Shown: positions 49,381-58,454 of the stretch, in pieces
Position numbering within the stretch: position 1 is the stretch's first letter
How the letters are laid out: every line of letters starts with the position of its first letter
NCBI GenBank assembly: GCA_022600955.1
Contig: JAHZJK010000023.1
Coordinates: 80,914-144,913 of the forward strand
Reading direction: 5' to 3'
DNA: 64,000 nucleotides
Origin: Gammaproteobacteria bacterium
Lineage (GTDB): Bacteria > Pseudomonadota > Gammaproteobacteria > Steroidobacterales > Woeseiaceae
Notes under the pieces: model-generated
Told to the model about the DNA's origin: nothing
The model's input: only the letters and a program-made list of their open reading frames with translations
Databases searched by the model: none
Made by a program: the position numbers and the translations under genes

Positions 49381-49876
49381 TCACAAATCTATCCAAAAGC
49401 TGGCTGCAGCAATGGTTGCGGAGCTTGCAGCTGCGAGCAAGGCAGTCGCTACGGCGGAATCATGCACCGGTGGCTGGATTGCGAAAGCCATTACCGACAT
49501 CGACGGCAGTTCAGCCGTGTTTGGCTATGGTGTCGTGAGCTATGCGAATGGCGCCAAGGAACTGCTTCTTGGTGTACAGAACCAGACCATCGAGGAACAC
49601 GGCTCTGTCAGCAGGCCGGTCGTAGAGGAGATGGCAAAGGGTTCGCTGCATCTGAGTGGCGCCGATATAGCCGTTGCCGTAAGCGGTGTGGCCGGGCCAA
49701 GCGGTGGCACCCAAGAGAAACCCGTAGGCACCGTCTGGTTCGCGTGGGCGGTCCGTGATGGTGCGAATGCGCTGGTCGACTCCGCGATAGAGCATTTTGT
49801 CGGTGACCGCGAGTTGATTCGTGAATCAACGGTTGCCCATGCATTGCAGGGCGTTCGCGAGCGTATCGAAGTATGA
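49373..49876 (+). CDS. pncC: Nicotinamide-nucleotide amidase PncC (CinA C-terminal domain)
   Basis: Converts NMN to nicotinate mononucleotide in pyridine nucleotide recycling. 167 residues, only the CinA C-terminal domain, with TAESCTGGWIAKAITDIDGS, GYGVVSYANGAK and VSGVAGPSGGTQEKPVGTVW. It sits just upstream of recA, a widespread arrangement. The stop overlaps the thpR start (ATGA). Confidence 0.94.
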   Translation: MADHKSIQKLAAAMVAELAAASKAVATAESCTGGWIAKAITDIDGSSAVFGYGVVSYANGAKELLLGVQNQTIEEHGSVSRPVVEEMAKGSLHLSGADIAVAVSGVAGPSGGTQEKPVGTVWFAWAVRDGANALVDSAIEHFVGDRELIRESTVAHALQGVRERIEV

Positions 49877-50388
49877 ATACACAACGACTCTTTTTTGGAC
49901 TCTGGCCCGATGGGCGACAGCGGGAAACCCTGCGCGACCCGATAAACTCAGTCGCAAAATCTGTTGAGGGCCGCCACGTCGACCGTCGTGACTGGCACAT
50001 CACACTGGCCTACGTCGGTCCGTTTCCAGAGAACCGCATACCCATTTTGCACGAGAAGGCCAGCGAGGTTGAAGTTGAACCGTTTCGCCTGAGTTTCGAC
50101 CGCATTGAGTTCTGGCCACGTGCCAAAGTCGCCGTGATAACGGCCCCGACCGTGCCACCAGAACTGCAACGACTGGTCGATCAGTTGCAGGCGGCCCTGT
50201 CTGCGGTTGGTATTCGCAGCGACGAGAACCGCTTCCGCCCGCATATCACGGTCGTCCGTAACGCGCGCACTTTCGCGCCGGAGCGATTAGCGCGCAGGGC
50301 GACGACAGAGTGGTCGAGCTTCGACCTGATCGCGTCCTCAACCGGGCCGGGCAATACCGGCTATGTACCGCTGAAACAAACGCTTTGA
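49873..50388 (+). CDS. thpR: RNA 2',3'-cyclic phosphodiesterase ThpR
   Basis: 2H phosphoesterase opening 2',3'-cyclic phosphates, once annotated as 2'-5' RNA ligase. 171 residues with both His motifs: HITLAYVG and HITVVRN. N-terminal RLFFGLWPD is typical. Overlaps pncC by 4 bases and precedes recA. Confidence 0.94.
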   Translation: MNTQRLFFGLWPDGRQRETLRDPINSVAKSVEGRHVDRRDWHITLAYVGPFPENRIPILHEKASEVEVEPFRLSFDRIEFWPRAKVAVITAPTVPPELQRLVDQLQAALSAVGIRSDENRFRPHITVVRNARTFAPERLARRATTEWSSFDLIASSTGPGNTGYVPLKQTL

Positions 50389-50447
50389 GCGCTTTCTTCG
50401 AGTTTCTTGGCACTTTGCCTCAAAATTCAGGACGCTGAGGGCTCCCA

Positions 50448-50490
50448 TTGACGGGGCTTTCATGGAATAATACTGTGCATATCCACAGTA
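50448..50490 (+). promoter_or_regulatory. recA promoter with LexA (SOS) box
   Basis: TACTGTGCATATCCACAGTA at 50471-50490 is an SOS box with perfect CTGT/ACAG half sites and extended TA flanks. A -35 box TTGACG at 50448 with a 17-base spacer puts the -10 at TACTGT, overlapping the LexA site, so LexA binding would block initiation. LexA itself is not in the window. Confidence 0.88.
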
Positions 50491-50521
50491 TCTTCAAATT
50501 AACTCAATCGGCGGCAAAATA

Positions 50522-51568
50522 ATGGATGACAATCGCAAAAAAGCACTCGCGCAGGCCCTGGGCCAGATAGAAAAACAGTTCGGCAAAGGCTCTGTCATGC
50601 GCCTTGGCGATGGCATTTCGATACGCGATATCGAGGCTGTATCGACAGGATCGATCGGACTGGACGTCGCTCTGGGCATAGGCGGATTGCCGAAAGGGCG
50701 TGTTGTAGAGATCTACGGTCCGGAATCCTCAGGTAAGACCACGCTGACACTCCAGGTCATTGCGGAGGCCCAAAAGGTGGGTGGTACGGCTGCGTTTGTC
50801 GATGCAGAGCACGCGCTCGATCCGAGTTACGCGGAAAAACTTGGCGTTAATGTCGATGAGCTGCTTGTCTCTCAGCCGGATACCGGAGAGCAGGCTCTGG
50901 AGATCACAGACATGCTGGTGCGCTCAGGTGCGGTCGACATCATCGTTGTCGATTCGGTTGCGGCGCTGACGCCAAAAGCCGAAATCGAGGGTGAGATGGG
51001 TGACTCACACATGGGTTTGCAGGCACGGTTGATGTCGCAGGCACTCAGGAAGCTTACCGGTAACATCAAACGTTCCAATGCAATGGTCATCTTTATTAAC
51101 CAGATCCGAATGAAGATTGGCGTCATGTTTGGCAGTCCGGAAACCACGACCGGTGGTAATGCGCTGAAATTCTACTCATCTGTCCGGCTCGACATTCGCC
51201 GTATCGGCGCGATCAAGAAGGGCGATGAGGTGATTGGTAACCAGACGCGGGTCAAGGTCGTCAAGAACAAGGTGTCGCCGCCGTTCAAACAGGCAGAGTT
51301 CGAGATTCTTTACGGTCAGGGTATTTCGCGTCACGGCGAGATTATCGACCTTGGCGTGTTGCACGGTATCGTCGACAAGGCCGGCTCCTGGTACAGCTAT
51401 GGCGACGACCGTATCGGCCAGGGCAAAGAAAACGTTCGCGAATTCCTGAAGCAGCATCCTGCGATGGCTGAGGAGATAGAAGGCCGAATTCGCGCGAAAT
51501 TGTTGCCGGACACGATTGAAGCTGTTGAGGGTGAAGCCGACGACGCAGAGGCAGTCGCAAAAGCCTAG
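50522..51568 (+). CDS. recA: Recombinase RecA
   Basis: Strand-exchange protein and LexA coprotease. 348 residues; Walker [10 protein letters not shown] near residue 66, [25 protein letters not shown], loop L2 with [20 protein letters not shown], and an acidic C-terminal tail ([10 protein letters not shown]). SOS-controlled through the upstream LexA box. Confidence 0.99.
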   Translation: MDDNRKKALAQALGQIEKQFGKGSVMRLGDGISIRDIEAVSTGSIGLDVALGIGGLPKGRVVEIYGPESSGKTTLTLQVIAEAQKVGGTAAFVDAEHALDPSYAEKLGVNVDELLVSQPDTGEQALEITDMLVRSGAVDIIVVDSVAALTPKAEIEGEMGDSHMGLQARLMSQALRKLTGNIKRSNAMVIFINQIRMKIGVMFGSPETTTGGNALKFYSSVRLDIRRIGAIKKGDEVIGNQTRVKVVKNKVSPPFKQAEFEILYGQGISRHGEIIDLGVLHGIVDKAGSWYSYGDDRIGQGKENVREFLKQHPAMAEEIEGRIRAKLLPDTIEAVEGEADDAEAVAKA

Positions 51569-51587
51569 AGGCGTCAGGCAATTGACG

Positions 51588-51672
51588 GCCGGAGCGTCCT
51601 GAGAGGCCAACACTGCAATGGCTCGCTTCGCTGCGCTTTATTTGCTGTGTTGGTCTCTCAGGACGCTCCGGC
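51588..51672 (+). other. 26-bp inverted repeat between recA and recX
   Basis: The left arm at 51588-51613 (starting GCCGGAGCGTCCTGAGAG) and right arm at 51647-51672 (ending CTCAGGACGCTCCGGC) pair over 26 bases with a single mismatch, around a 33-base loop. The element begins 19 bases after the recA stop and ends 48 bases before recX. No U-run follows. It may limit transcription from recA into recX, or be a REP- or MITE-like repeat. Confidence 0.8.
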
Positions 51673-51720
51673 GTGAACAATCATCCGGTCGTCAGTAGTT
51701 CAAACCGATCTGACTAAACT

Positions 51721-52215
51721 ATGAAACGCGTTCACGAAGAAATCACCGATCTGCTCTCCGATGAAGACGATCGCTTCTCCTGCCCGAAGGAGATTCGCAA
51801 GAAAGCCATGGACTTCCTGGCGCGGCGTGAATACGGACAACGCGAACTGATCCGCAAGCTCGCGGACAAAGGCTACATGCACGGTCTCGTAGAGTCAGAG
51901 ATTGAGCGTCTGACTCAAGACGGCCTGCAAAATGACACTCGATTCGCGGAGGCATTCGTTCAGTCGCGGATTGGCCAGGGCAAGGGTCCGGTGCGTATCC
52001 GCGTGGACCTCGGCCAGAAAGGAATTCCGGACGGCGTCATTGAGTTCGCGATAGAGGAATCCGGCGCAGACTGGTTCGAGCAGGCAAAGGCGCAGCGACT
52101 CAAGAAGTTTGGCTCTGGCCAGCCCGCGGACTTCAAATCGAAGGCCAAACAGATGCGCTTTCTGCAATACCGTGGCTTTGAACAAGAGCATATTCAGGCT
52201 GCACTTGGCGATTAA
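51721..52215 (+). CDS. recX: RecA regulatory protein RecX
   Basis: Modulates RecA filament growth. 164 residues, built of three-helix repeats: AMDFLARREYGQRELIRKL, LTQDGLQNDTRFAEAFVQSR, and KAKQMRFLQYRGFEQEHIQAAL at the end. The first is the best-conserved RecX signature. It lies downstream of recA, separated by the long inverted repeat, and has no clear ribosome site or own promoter, so low-level read-through from recA is probable. Confidence 0.93.
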   Translation: MKRVHEEITDLLSDEDDRFSCPKEIRKKAMDFLARREYGQRELIRKLADKGYMHGLVESEIERLTQDGLQNDTRFAEAFVQSRIGQGKGPVRIRVDLGQKGIPDGVIEFAIEESGADWFEQAKAQRLKKFGSGQPADFKSKAKQMRFLQYRGFEQEHIQAALGD

Positions 52216-52288
52216 CGCTTAATACCCGCGGCCAAACCCCGTACACTAGCGCGGTTGAAATCCACCGCGAATCCCCGATACAACTGCA

Positions 52289-54895
52289 ATGAAAACAATG
52301 ACCAGCAATGAGCTGCGCGAGGCGTTCCTCGAGTATTTCCGTGACCATGGCCATGAGGTCGTCGCGAGTTCACCCCTGGTGCCGGGCAATGACCCGACAC
52401 TGCTGTTTACGAATGCTGGCATGGTGCAATTCAAGGACGTGTTTCTTGGCGACGAAAAGCGCGGCTACAATCGCGCAGCGTCATCGCAGCGCTGCGTTCG
52501 TGCCGGCGGGAAGCATAATGATCTCGAGAATGTGGGCTACACGGCACGTCATCACACGTTCTTTGAAATGCTTGGCAACTTCAGCTTCGGTGACTACTTC
52601 AAACGCGAAGCAATCCAGTACGGCTGGGACTTCCTGACAAAGTCGCTCGGATTACCCGAGGAGCGGTTGTGGGTGACGGTGTTCGAAGACGACGATGAAG
52701 CCGCCGATATCTGGCTCAATGAAATGAAGATCGATCCAAATCGTTTTTCGCGACTTGGTGCGAAAGACAATTTTTGGGCAATGGGCGACACGGGTCCGTG
52801 CGGACCGTGCAGCGAAATATTCTTTGACCACGGCGAAGCGGTTGCTGGCGGACCGCCGGGTTCGGCAGACGAGGACGGCGATCGTTATGTTGAGATCTGG
52901 AACCTGGTCTTCATGCAATTTGACCGTTCGACTGATGGCGAAATGTCGCCGCTGCCGAAACCTTCGGTCGACACGGGCATGGGCCTCGAACGAATTGCTG
53001 CGGTCATGCAGGGTGTGCATACCAATTACGACATTGACCTGTTCGCCAATCTCATAGACGCGATCGCAAAGATTCTTGGCGTCGACAACAATGGTTCAAA
53101 TTCACTCAATGTTATTGCTGACCATATCCGGGCATGCTCATTCCTGATTGTTGACGGTGTCCTGCCAGGCAATGAAGGCAGAGGCTATGTTCTGCGTCGC
53201 ATCATTCGCCGTGCGATCCGCCACGGCAAAAAGCTTGGCGCGACGGACGCATTTTTTCACAAACTCGTTGCACCCCTTGCTGTAGAAATGGGCCTGGCCT
53301 ATCCCGAACTTGTCAATGCACAGGCGCATGTCGAAAAAGTATTGGCGAAAGAAGAAGCACGCTTTGCCGAAACGCTCGACCAGGGGATGGAGATTCTTGA
53401 AGCGGCGATAGCGGATCTTGACGACAGGCAATTGCCGGGTGACGTCGCTTTCAAGCTCTACGACACCTATGGGTTTCCGCTGGACCTTACGGCCGACATC
53501 GCCCGCGAGCGCGGCCTGACTGTCGATTCGGATGGATTCGAGCAGGCCATGGAGCAACAACGCAACCGTGCGCGTGCCGCGAGCAAGTTCGGCGCCGCAG
53601 GCAGCGACTCAATAAAGACAGATGCGGAGACTGAGTTTCTCGGCTACGAAGGCACCGAAGGTAGCAGCGAGGTGATTTCTCTGTACAAGGACGGTGATCC
53701 GGTCAAGATGCTGACCCAGGGTGAGGAAGGCGCTGTAATTCTGAAGTCGACACCATTCTATGCTGAGAGCGGTGGGCAAATAGGTGACCAGGGAATCCTG
53801 GTTGATGATGGCAAACTGTTCCGTGTTGAAGATACGCAGACCAGCGGTAAGGCGAATCTACATTTCGGCACAGTAGAACAAGGAACATTGAGTATCGGCG
53901 ATGCGCTGGAGGCCGTGGTTGATGCGGACCGCCGACAGGCGATTCGATTGAATCACACCGCGACGCATCTGATGCATGCGGCGTTGCGTGAAGTGTTGGG
54001 TACTCACGTGACGCAGAAAGGTTCGTTAGTCGCACCTGAGAAACTGCGATTCGATTTCTCGCACTACGAAAGTGTAACTGAAGAACAGATTCAACAGGTC
54101 GAAGATCTTGTGAATGCCGAGATTCGCAAAAACATCGCTGCCGACACCGAGCATATGACGTATGACGATGCCATTGAGTCAGGTGCCATGGCATTGTTTG
54201 GCGAGAAGTACGGCGACAAGGTGCGGGTGTTGCGCCTCGGCAAGTTCTCTGTCGAACTCTGTGGCGGTACCCATGTTGAACGTACCGGTGATATTGGCGT
54301 GTTCAAAATAACATCTGAAGGCGGCGTCGCCTCGGGCGTGCGCCGTATTGAGGCCGTAACGGGCAAAGGCGCCGTCGACTGGATCGATGCGAACCAGCGT
54401 ACGTTGCATGTGCTCGCAGGATTGTTGCGTAGCCAACCGGATCAGGCCGCGGCGAAAGTCGAGCAGTTGATCAAGCGAAGCAAGGACCTTGAGAAGGAAC
54501 TTGCAGCAACCAAGCAGGCGTTGGCGACCGGCCAGGCAACAGACCACGCAAGTGCGGTCCAGGAAGTAGCCGGCATCAAGGTGTTAGCGACGCGTATGGA
54601 TGGTGCCGATGCAAAGACGCTTCGCGATGCCGTCGATAAGTTCAAAGACAAATTGCAGAACGCAGTAGTGGTTCTTGGATCTGTGAACGGCGACAAAGTG
54701 CACCTCGCGGCCGGTGTAACGAAAAACAATACGGCGAAAATTCGTGCGGGTGACCTGATCAAACCGGTTGCCGAGCAAGTGGGTGGCAAGGGCGGCGGTC
54801 GTCCGGACTTCGCCCAGGCCGGTGGAACCGATGCTGGCGCGCTGGACCAGGCGCTCGAGTCAGTTTCGGGTTGGGTTGCGGAACAACTCGCTTAG
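52289..54895 (+). CDS. alaS: Alanyl-tRNA synthetase AlaRS
   Basis: Class II synthetase with editing activity. 868 residues: catalytic core ([31 protein letters not shown]), tRNA recognition region, editing domain with zinc ligands in [11 protein letters not shown] and [10 protein letters not shown], and a C-terminal C-Ala/DHHA1 domain ending with [12 protein letters not shown]. It is placed between recX and csrA as in many gammaproteobacteria. Confidence 0.98.
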   Translation: MKTMTSNELREAFLEYFRDHGHEVVASSPLVPGNDPTLLFTNAGMVQFKDVFLGDEKRGYNRAASSQRCVRAGGKHNDLENVGYTARHHTFFEMLGNFSFGDYFKREAIQYGWDFLTKSLGLPEERLWVTVFEDDDEAADIWLNEMKIDPNRFSRLGAKDNFWAMGDTGPCGPCSEIFFDHGEAVAGGPPGSADEDGDRYVEIWNLVFMQFDRSTDGEMSPLPKPSVDTGMGLERIAAVMQGVHTNYDIDLFANLIDAIAKILGVDNNGSNSLNVIADHIRACSFLIVDGVLPGNEGRGYVLRRIIRRAIRHGKKLGATDAFFHKLVAPLAVEMGLAYPELVNAQAHVEKVLAKEEARFAETLDQGMEILEAAIADLDDRQLPGDVAFKLYDTYGFPLDLTADIARERGLTVDSDGFEQAMEQQRNRARAASKFGAAGSDSIKTDAETEFLGYEGTEGSSEVISLYKDGDPVKMLTQGEEGAVILKSTPFYAESGGQIGDQGILVDDGKLFRVEDTQTSGKANLHFGTVEQGTLSIGDALEAVVDADRRQAIRLNHTATHLMHAALREVLGTHVTQKGSLVAPEKLRFDFSHYESVTEEQIQQVEDLVNAEIRKNIAADTEHMTYDDAIESGAMALFGEKYGDKVRVLRLGKFSVELCGGTHVERTGDIGVFKITSEGGVASGVRRIEAVTGKGAVDWIDANQRTLHVLAGLLRSQPDQAAAKVEQLIKRSKDLEKELAATKQALATGQATDHASAVQEVAGIKVLATRMDGADAKTLRDAVDKFKDKLQNAVVVLGSVNGDKVHLAAGVTKNNTAKIRAGDLIKPVAEQVGGKGGGRPDFAQAGGTDAGALDQALESVSGWVAEQLA

Positions 54896-54991
54896 CGAGG
54901 CAGTCAAAATCATCTCAAATCCGGGCTGGTCGAGAAATCTTGCCCATATGCGCATCCAGACCGAAAATAAGCTAAGATAACAACGGTTTAA

Positions 54992-55046
54992 GGAGTAGTA
55001 GCGCAAAAGAACGGGGCAGGAGCCCCGCCAGGCAGGAGTAGGAAGT
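54992..55046 (+). promoter_or_regulatory. csrA leader with CsrA-binding GGA motifs, including a loop-presented AGGA
   Basis: CGGGGC-AGGA-GCCCCG at 55012-55027 is a perfect 6-bp stem presenting AGGA in the loop, the preferred CsrA/RsmA target. Further GGA triplets lie at 54992, 55035 and 55041, the last two in the ribosome-binding region of csrA. This layout predicts that CsrA represses its own translation. Confidence 0.75.
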
Positions 55047-55047
55047 C

Positions 55048-55248
55048 ATGCTGATTCTGACGCGACGAGCGGGCGAGACGGTCATGATCGGGAGCGATGT
55101 CACGATCACCGTCCTTGGAGTCAAAGGAAATCAGGTTCGTATTGGGATCAATGCGCCTAAAGACGTAGCCGTTCACCGGGAAGAAATCTTCGAGCGTATT
55201 CAGAGCGAAAATTCCGCCGGCGCGGGCGATGAAAATAAGCCGGAATAG
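55048..55248 (+). CDS. csrA: Carbon storage regulator CsrA (RsmA)
   Basis: Dimeric RNA-binding protein that represses or stabilises mRNAs through GGA motifs. 66 residues, starting [15 protein letters not shown], with [11 protein letters not shown] including the RNA-contacting Arg. The C-terminal tail from about residue 54 is variable. Position after alaS and before tRNA-Ser is a conserved gammaproteobacterial arrangement. Confidence 0.98.
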   Translation: MLILTRRAGETVMIGSDVTITVLGVKGNQVRIGINAPKDVAVHREEIFERIQSENSAGAGDENKPE

Positions 55249-55261
55249 CCCTGAAAATCCC

Positions 55262-55290
55262 TTTATTTATGCAAGAACTGTCAGTACTAT
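55262..55290 (+). promoter_or_regulatory. Candidate promoter for tRNA-Ser
   Basis: TTTATT at 55262 and TACTAT at 55285 have 17-base spacing, followed by a GC-rich discriminator (GTGCGGCCC), a feature of stable-RNA promoters. The -35 is weak. Confidence 0.35.
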
Positions 55291-55311
55291 GTGCGGCCCT
55301 TCGGGGATGCC

Positions 55312-55402
55312 GGAGAGATGGCTGAGTGGTCGAAAGCGCTCCCCTGCTAAGGGAGTAAGGGCTAATACCCCTTCGAGGGTTCGAATCCCTCTCTCTCCGC
55401 CA
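55312..55402 (+). tRNA. tRNA-Ser (anticodon GCU)
   Basis: Cloverleaf read by eye: acceptor GGAGAGA with TCTCTCC, anticodon stem CTCCC/GGGAG with loop CTGCTAA (anticodon GCT), a long variable arm typical of class II serine tRNA, T-stem GAGGG/CCCTC with TTCGAAT, discriminator G and an encoded CCA. It reads AGC/AGU codons. Confidence 0.97.
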
Positions 55403-55406
55403 TTAC

Positions 55407-57734
55407 TTATCCAGGCCGCTCAATCCCCAGCCGTTTCATTTTCGATCTGAGCGTGCTGGCGGCAATGCCCATCATTGCGGCCGCGCCATTCTTGCCATCA
55501 ATTACCCAGCGGCTTTTCTCCAGCACGGAGAGAATATGCAATCGCTGCGCTTCGTGCAGGTCCGTCGTTGTTTGTACCGCTGCGCTTCGATCGAAATCGT
55601 CAGATGCGGCTCCGGGCAGACTCACAATCTCTTCAACGTAGTCAACGACTGATCCTGAGGTTGAGATCAACGCCCGTTGCAGAACGCCTTCGAGTTCCCG
55701 AATATTTCCAGGCCAGGGTTGCCGCGCCATGTGCTGGATGGTTCTCGCGGAGATAGAGCGGATATCCTTATGCATGCGATTCGCATGCTTGCGCACCAGA
55801 AACTCCACCAGCTCCGGAATGTCTTCAGGCCGCTCGCGCAGTGGCGGGAGTTCAATCGGGAACGTGCCGATGCGGTAGAAAAGATCGGCGCGGAACCCGC
55901 CGTCGTCGACAGCACGTCGCAGGTCCTTGTTGGTTGCAGCGATTATCCTGACGTCAGATTGAAAGGTTTTCGTGCCACCAAGTCGCTCAAATTCGCCCGA
56001 TTGCAACACACGTAACAACTTAGCCTGCAGGTCTCCACTTAGCTCGCCAATCTCGTCGAGAAACAGCGTGCCCCCGTCGGCCAGTTCGAAACGCCCCTTG
56101 CGACGCTCGTGTGCACCTGTAAATGCACCTTTCTCGTGTCCGAACAGTTCGCTCTCGATAAGGTCTTTCGATAATGCGGCACAGTTGACGCTGATCATCG
56201 CGCTGTCTTTGCGACCGCTCAGATCATGGATGGCCTGGGCGATAAGTTCCTTGCCCGTTCCTGTCTCTCCGAGTATCAGCACGGAAACCGAGGTTGGCGC
56301 TACTTTTTCAGCGAGATGCAAGGCACGTTTAAGCTTGGGTCCGCTGCCGATGATTTTGTCGAAGCCGTGCGCCGCGCGAATCTCATCGCGCAGGAACAGG
56401 TTTTCCTGTTGCAGCTGATCGCGAAGATTCTTGATTTCTACCAAGGCCGTTTCGAGCTCCTGCCGCGATTGCACCTGGCTCGTAACATCACGGTCAATAC
56501 CGCGAAAGCCTGTCAGGGTTCCGTTGTCGTCGAACGTTGGTTTAGCGTTGCTTTGCAGCGTTCTATAGCTACCGTCCCGGTGTCGAAAGCGCCATTGCAC
56601 CTGCTCCCAACCGACAGGATTGGATGCTTGCGCGTCAAGCAGATCCCCCACCGTCGCCAAATCATCCGGGTGCATCAGTTCGTCCGGTGCTGACTGTCCC
56701 AGCAGTTCGTCGTGCGCGTAGCCGAGAATGGATTCAACTTCCGCGTTTGAGTAAATCATCTTGCGATCCAGGTCCATTTCCCAGATCCAGTCCGATGAGT
56801 TCTCGACCAGGTTTCGATAGCGAATTTCACTCTGACGTAGCGCAATCTCCGTCTCTATCCTGATCGTTTCATCCCTGCCAATTGATTGGTATTCAATCAG
56901 CTTGCCATCGTCGTCAAAGATGCCTTTGTCCGACCAGCTCAGCCACGCTACCTGACCGGACGGTTTCCTTACTTTGTGTTCTTCGGAATTCGTTGGCGTC
57001 TCAGGTGTGATCTGCGCCATGCTTTTTCGTACGAGCTCCATGTCAGTAGATACAACCGACGGTTCGTCCGAAGTGCCAATGATTTCCTCGCGCGGCAATT
57101 CGTAGAATTTGCAATACGCGTCATTAACCCAGGTACGGGTCAAGTCTGGAAGCCAGCGGACAATAAGCTCTGACTGGTTCTCAAGCACGTCGCGCAAGCG
57201 TGTTTCACTGGACCAAAGCGCATTGAGCATTTGCGTTCGAACATGCGAAATAGCGCACAGTTCTCCGAGTGCCCGGGCTTCTTCGACGACTTCTTCTGAC
57301 CACACGCGTTCTTGCTTGCTCGCTAACACGAACGCTCCGAATGGCCAGTCCTCAACACTGATAGGTACCAGCAAGACTGCGGTCAGTCCGTCTTTTTCCA
57401 GAATCAGGCGACCTGCTGCCAAATCAGGTGGCATGGCGTCCAGGTTGCAAAAACTAATTACCTCGCCTCTCTGCATCATTGAGGAGGCCCATTGGGTCTT
57501 GAATCCAGGAATGCCGACTTCATTGGTGCTCGCCCAGGCGCTCACAATCGACATTGCAGACAGGTTTTCGTTGAATTGGCGCAGATCAACCCGGTCGAGT
57601 TGATAGTGTTCGCCGATCGTCGCCAACGATTGAAGTACAGCGGCGTTGATGGAACGGAATTTCGTGCGAAGCAGTCGCGATGACACCTTTCCTAGCAGGA
57701 GGTCAAAGGAGGCATTGCCCCGCGTCTGTTCCAT
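55407..57734 (-). CDS. Sigma-54-dependent activator with GAF and two PAS domains
   Basis: 775 residues. N-terminal GAF-like domain about 30-175 (DGLTAVLLVPISVEDWPFGA), PAS-1 about 185-300, PAS-2 with PAC about 305-430, a coiled-coil linker (EIKNLRDQLQQENLFLRDEI), AAA+ domain with Walker A GETGTGKE near 488 and an intact GAFTGA loop near 537, DEIGELSGDLQAKLLRVLQ, and a Fis-type HTH at the end (GAAAMMGIAASTLRSKMKRLG). No receiver domain, so it should sense a small ligand or redox state directly. Ribosome site GGAGG is 4 bases before the ATG. Divergent to a sigma-54 promoter driving two receiver genes, its likely target. Sensory ligand not known. Confidence 0.9.
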   Translation of the reverse strand: MEQTRGNASFDLLLGKVSSRLLRTKFRSINAAVLQSLATIGEHYQLDRVDLRQFNENLSAMSIVSAWASTNEVGIPGFKTQWASSMMQRGEVISFCNLDAMPPDLAAGRLILEKDGLTAVLLVPISVEDWPFGAFVLASKQERVWSEEVVEEARALGELCAISHVRTQMLNALWSSETRLRDVLENQSELIVRWLPDLTRTWVNDAYCKFYELPREEIIGTSDEPSVVSTDMELVRKSMAQITPETPTNSEEHKVRKPSGQVAWLSWSDKGIFDDDGKLIEYQSIGRDETIRIETEIALRQSEIRYRNLVENSSDWIWEMDLDRKMIYSNAEVESILGYAHDELLGQSAPDELMHPDDLATVGDLLDAQASNPVGWEQVQWRFRHRDGSYRTLQSNAKPTFDDNGTLTGFRGIDRDVTSQVQSRQELETALVEIKNLRDQLQQENLFLRDEIRAAHGFDKIIGSGPKLKRALHLAEKVAPTSVSVLILGETGTGKELIAQAIHDLSGRKDSAMISVNCAALSKDLIESELFGHEKGAFTGAHERRKGRFELADGGTLFLDEIGELSGDLQAKLLRVLQSGEFERLGGTKTFQSDVRIIAATNKDLRRAVDDGGFRADLFYRIGTFPIELPPLRERPEDIPELVEFLVRKHANRMHKDIRSISARTIQHMARQPWPGNIRELEGVLQRALISTSGSVVDYVEEIVSLPGAASDDFDRSAAVQTTTDLHEAQRLHILSVLEKSRWVIDGKNGAAAMMGIAASTLRSKMKRLGIERPG

Positions 57735-57829
57735 GCGTCCTCCAAGCCAAGATTATTGCGTGCCGGGTAACGTCTGCAAACAGTATACGCCTGTTTGGCC
57801 GGGCCACGATATTTCGCGGATCAACGACA

Positions 57830-57854
57830 TATGGTGGGGTAATTCGACCACATA
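57830..57854. promoter_or_regulatory. Imperfect inverted repeat, candidate activator site
   Basis: TATGGTGG at 57830 and CCACATA at 57848 are arms of an imperfect inverted repeat, 10 bases apart, about 75-100 bases upstream of the sigma-54 promoter at 57931. That is a usual enhancer distance for a Fis-type HTH dimer such as the one of the divergent activator. Confidence 0.35.
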
Positions 57855-57930
57855 GGGTATATTCTGTTAAGCTCAAATCATAAGTCACTGTTTTTAAAAG
57901 GAGGGCGAAAACGCTCAGGCGTTGCAATCG

Positions 57931-57946
57931 TTGGCACGAATTCTGC
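57931..57946 (+). promoter_or_regulatory. Sigma-54 promoter for the receiver-protein pair
   Basis: TTGGCACGAATTCTGC has the invariant GG and GC 10 bases apart, with a perfect TTGGCACG -24 block. The start point would be near 57958, leaving about 64 bases of leader with an AAAGGA ribosome site before the ATG at 58022. This is the only strong sigma-54 site outside pilA that I noticed in the window. Confidence 0.82.
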
Positions 57947-58021
57947 AGTAGAACATAACAACAGTGCCTGACGGACGATCGCAGGATGCGAACGTTTGCA
58001 CTATCGAAGTAAAGGAATGCA

Positions 58022-58432
58022 ATGAAAATACGTTTGAGGACAAGGCCCGTCGACGTCTTGCTGGTTGTCGGCGACCTTCAGGCAGTCCGCGAAATTCGCC
58101 AAACACTGGATGAGGCGCAGGTAACTGGTTGTCTTCATCACATCGGCGATCTGGATGAAGCCCGGGCGTATTTGCGCCGGGAGGAACCATACGAGGACGC
58201 GCCGAAGCCGGGCCTGATTATTTATGAGGCGAGTCTTCGCAGAAATGTGGGCATTGACTTGCTGGCTGAGGTCAAAGCAGCACCTGAACTGGCTGATGCT
58301 CAGGTGATTGTCTTGGCAGGAATAGCGTCACAAAACAGGTTATTTGAAAAATGCTTTTATTCTTCGGATTCGTACACAGACGAGCCAGTCAGCTTACCGG
58401 AACTGGCGCAACTGCTACTTGCAGCGGAATGA
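58022..58432 (+). CDS. Receiver-like protein lacking phosphorylation residues (pseudo-receiver)
   Basis: 136 residues with the length and strand/helix rhythm of a single CheY-like receiver: VDVLLVVGDLQAVREIRQTL, PGLIIYEASL, LLAEVKAAPELADAQVIVLA, EPVSLPEL. The phosphoacceptor Asp position is Glu69, the conserved Thr/Ser after strand 4 is Ala/Gly, and the Lys before the final Pro is Glu121. It probably cannot be phosphorylated; Glu might mimic the active state. No output domain. First gene after the sigma-54 promoter; a second, intact receiver follows after 22 bases. Confidence 0.75.
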   Translation: MKIRLRTRPVDVLLVVGDLQAVREIRQTLDEAQVTGCLHHIGDLDEARAYLRREEPYEDAPKPGLIIYEASLRRNVGIDLLAEVKAAPELADAQVIVLAGIASQNRLFEKCFYSSDSYTDEPVSLPELAQLLLAAE

Positions 58433-58454
58433 GAAACTGCAAAGGACGTTATTG

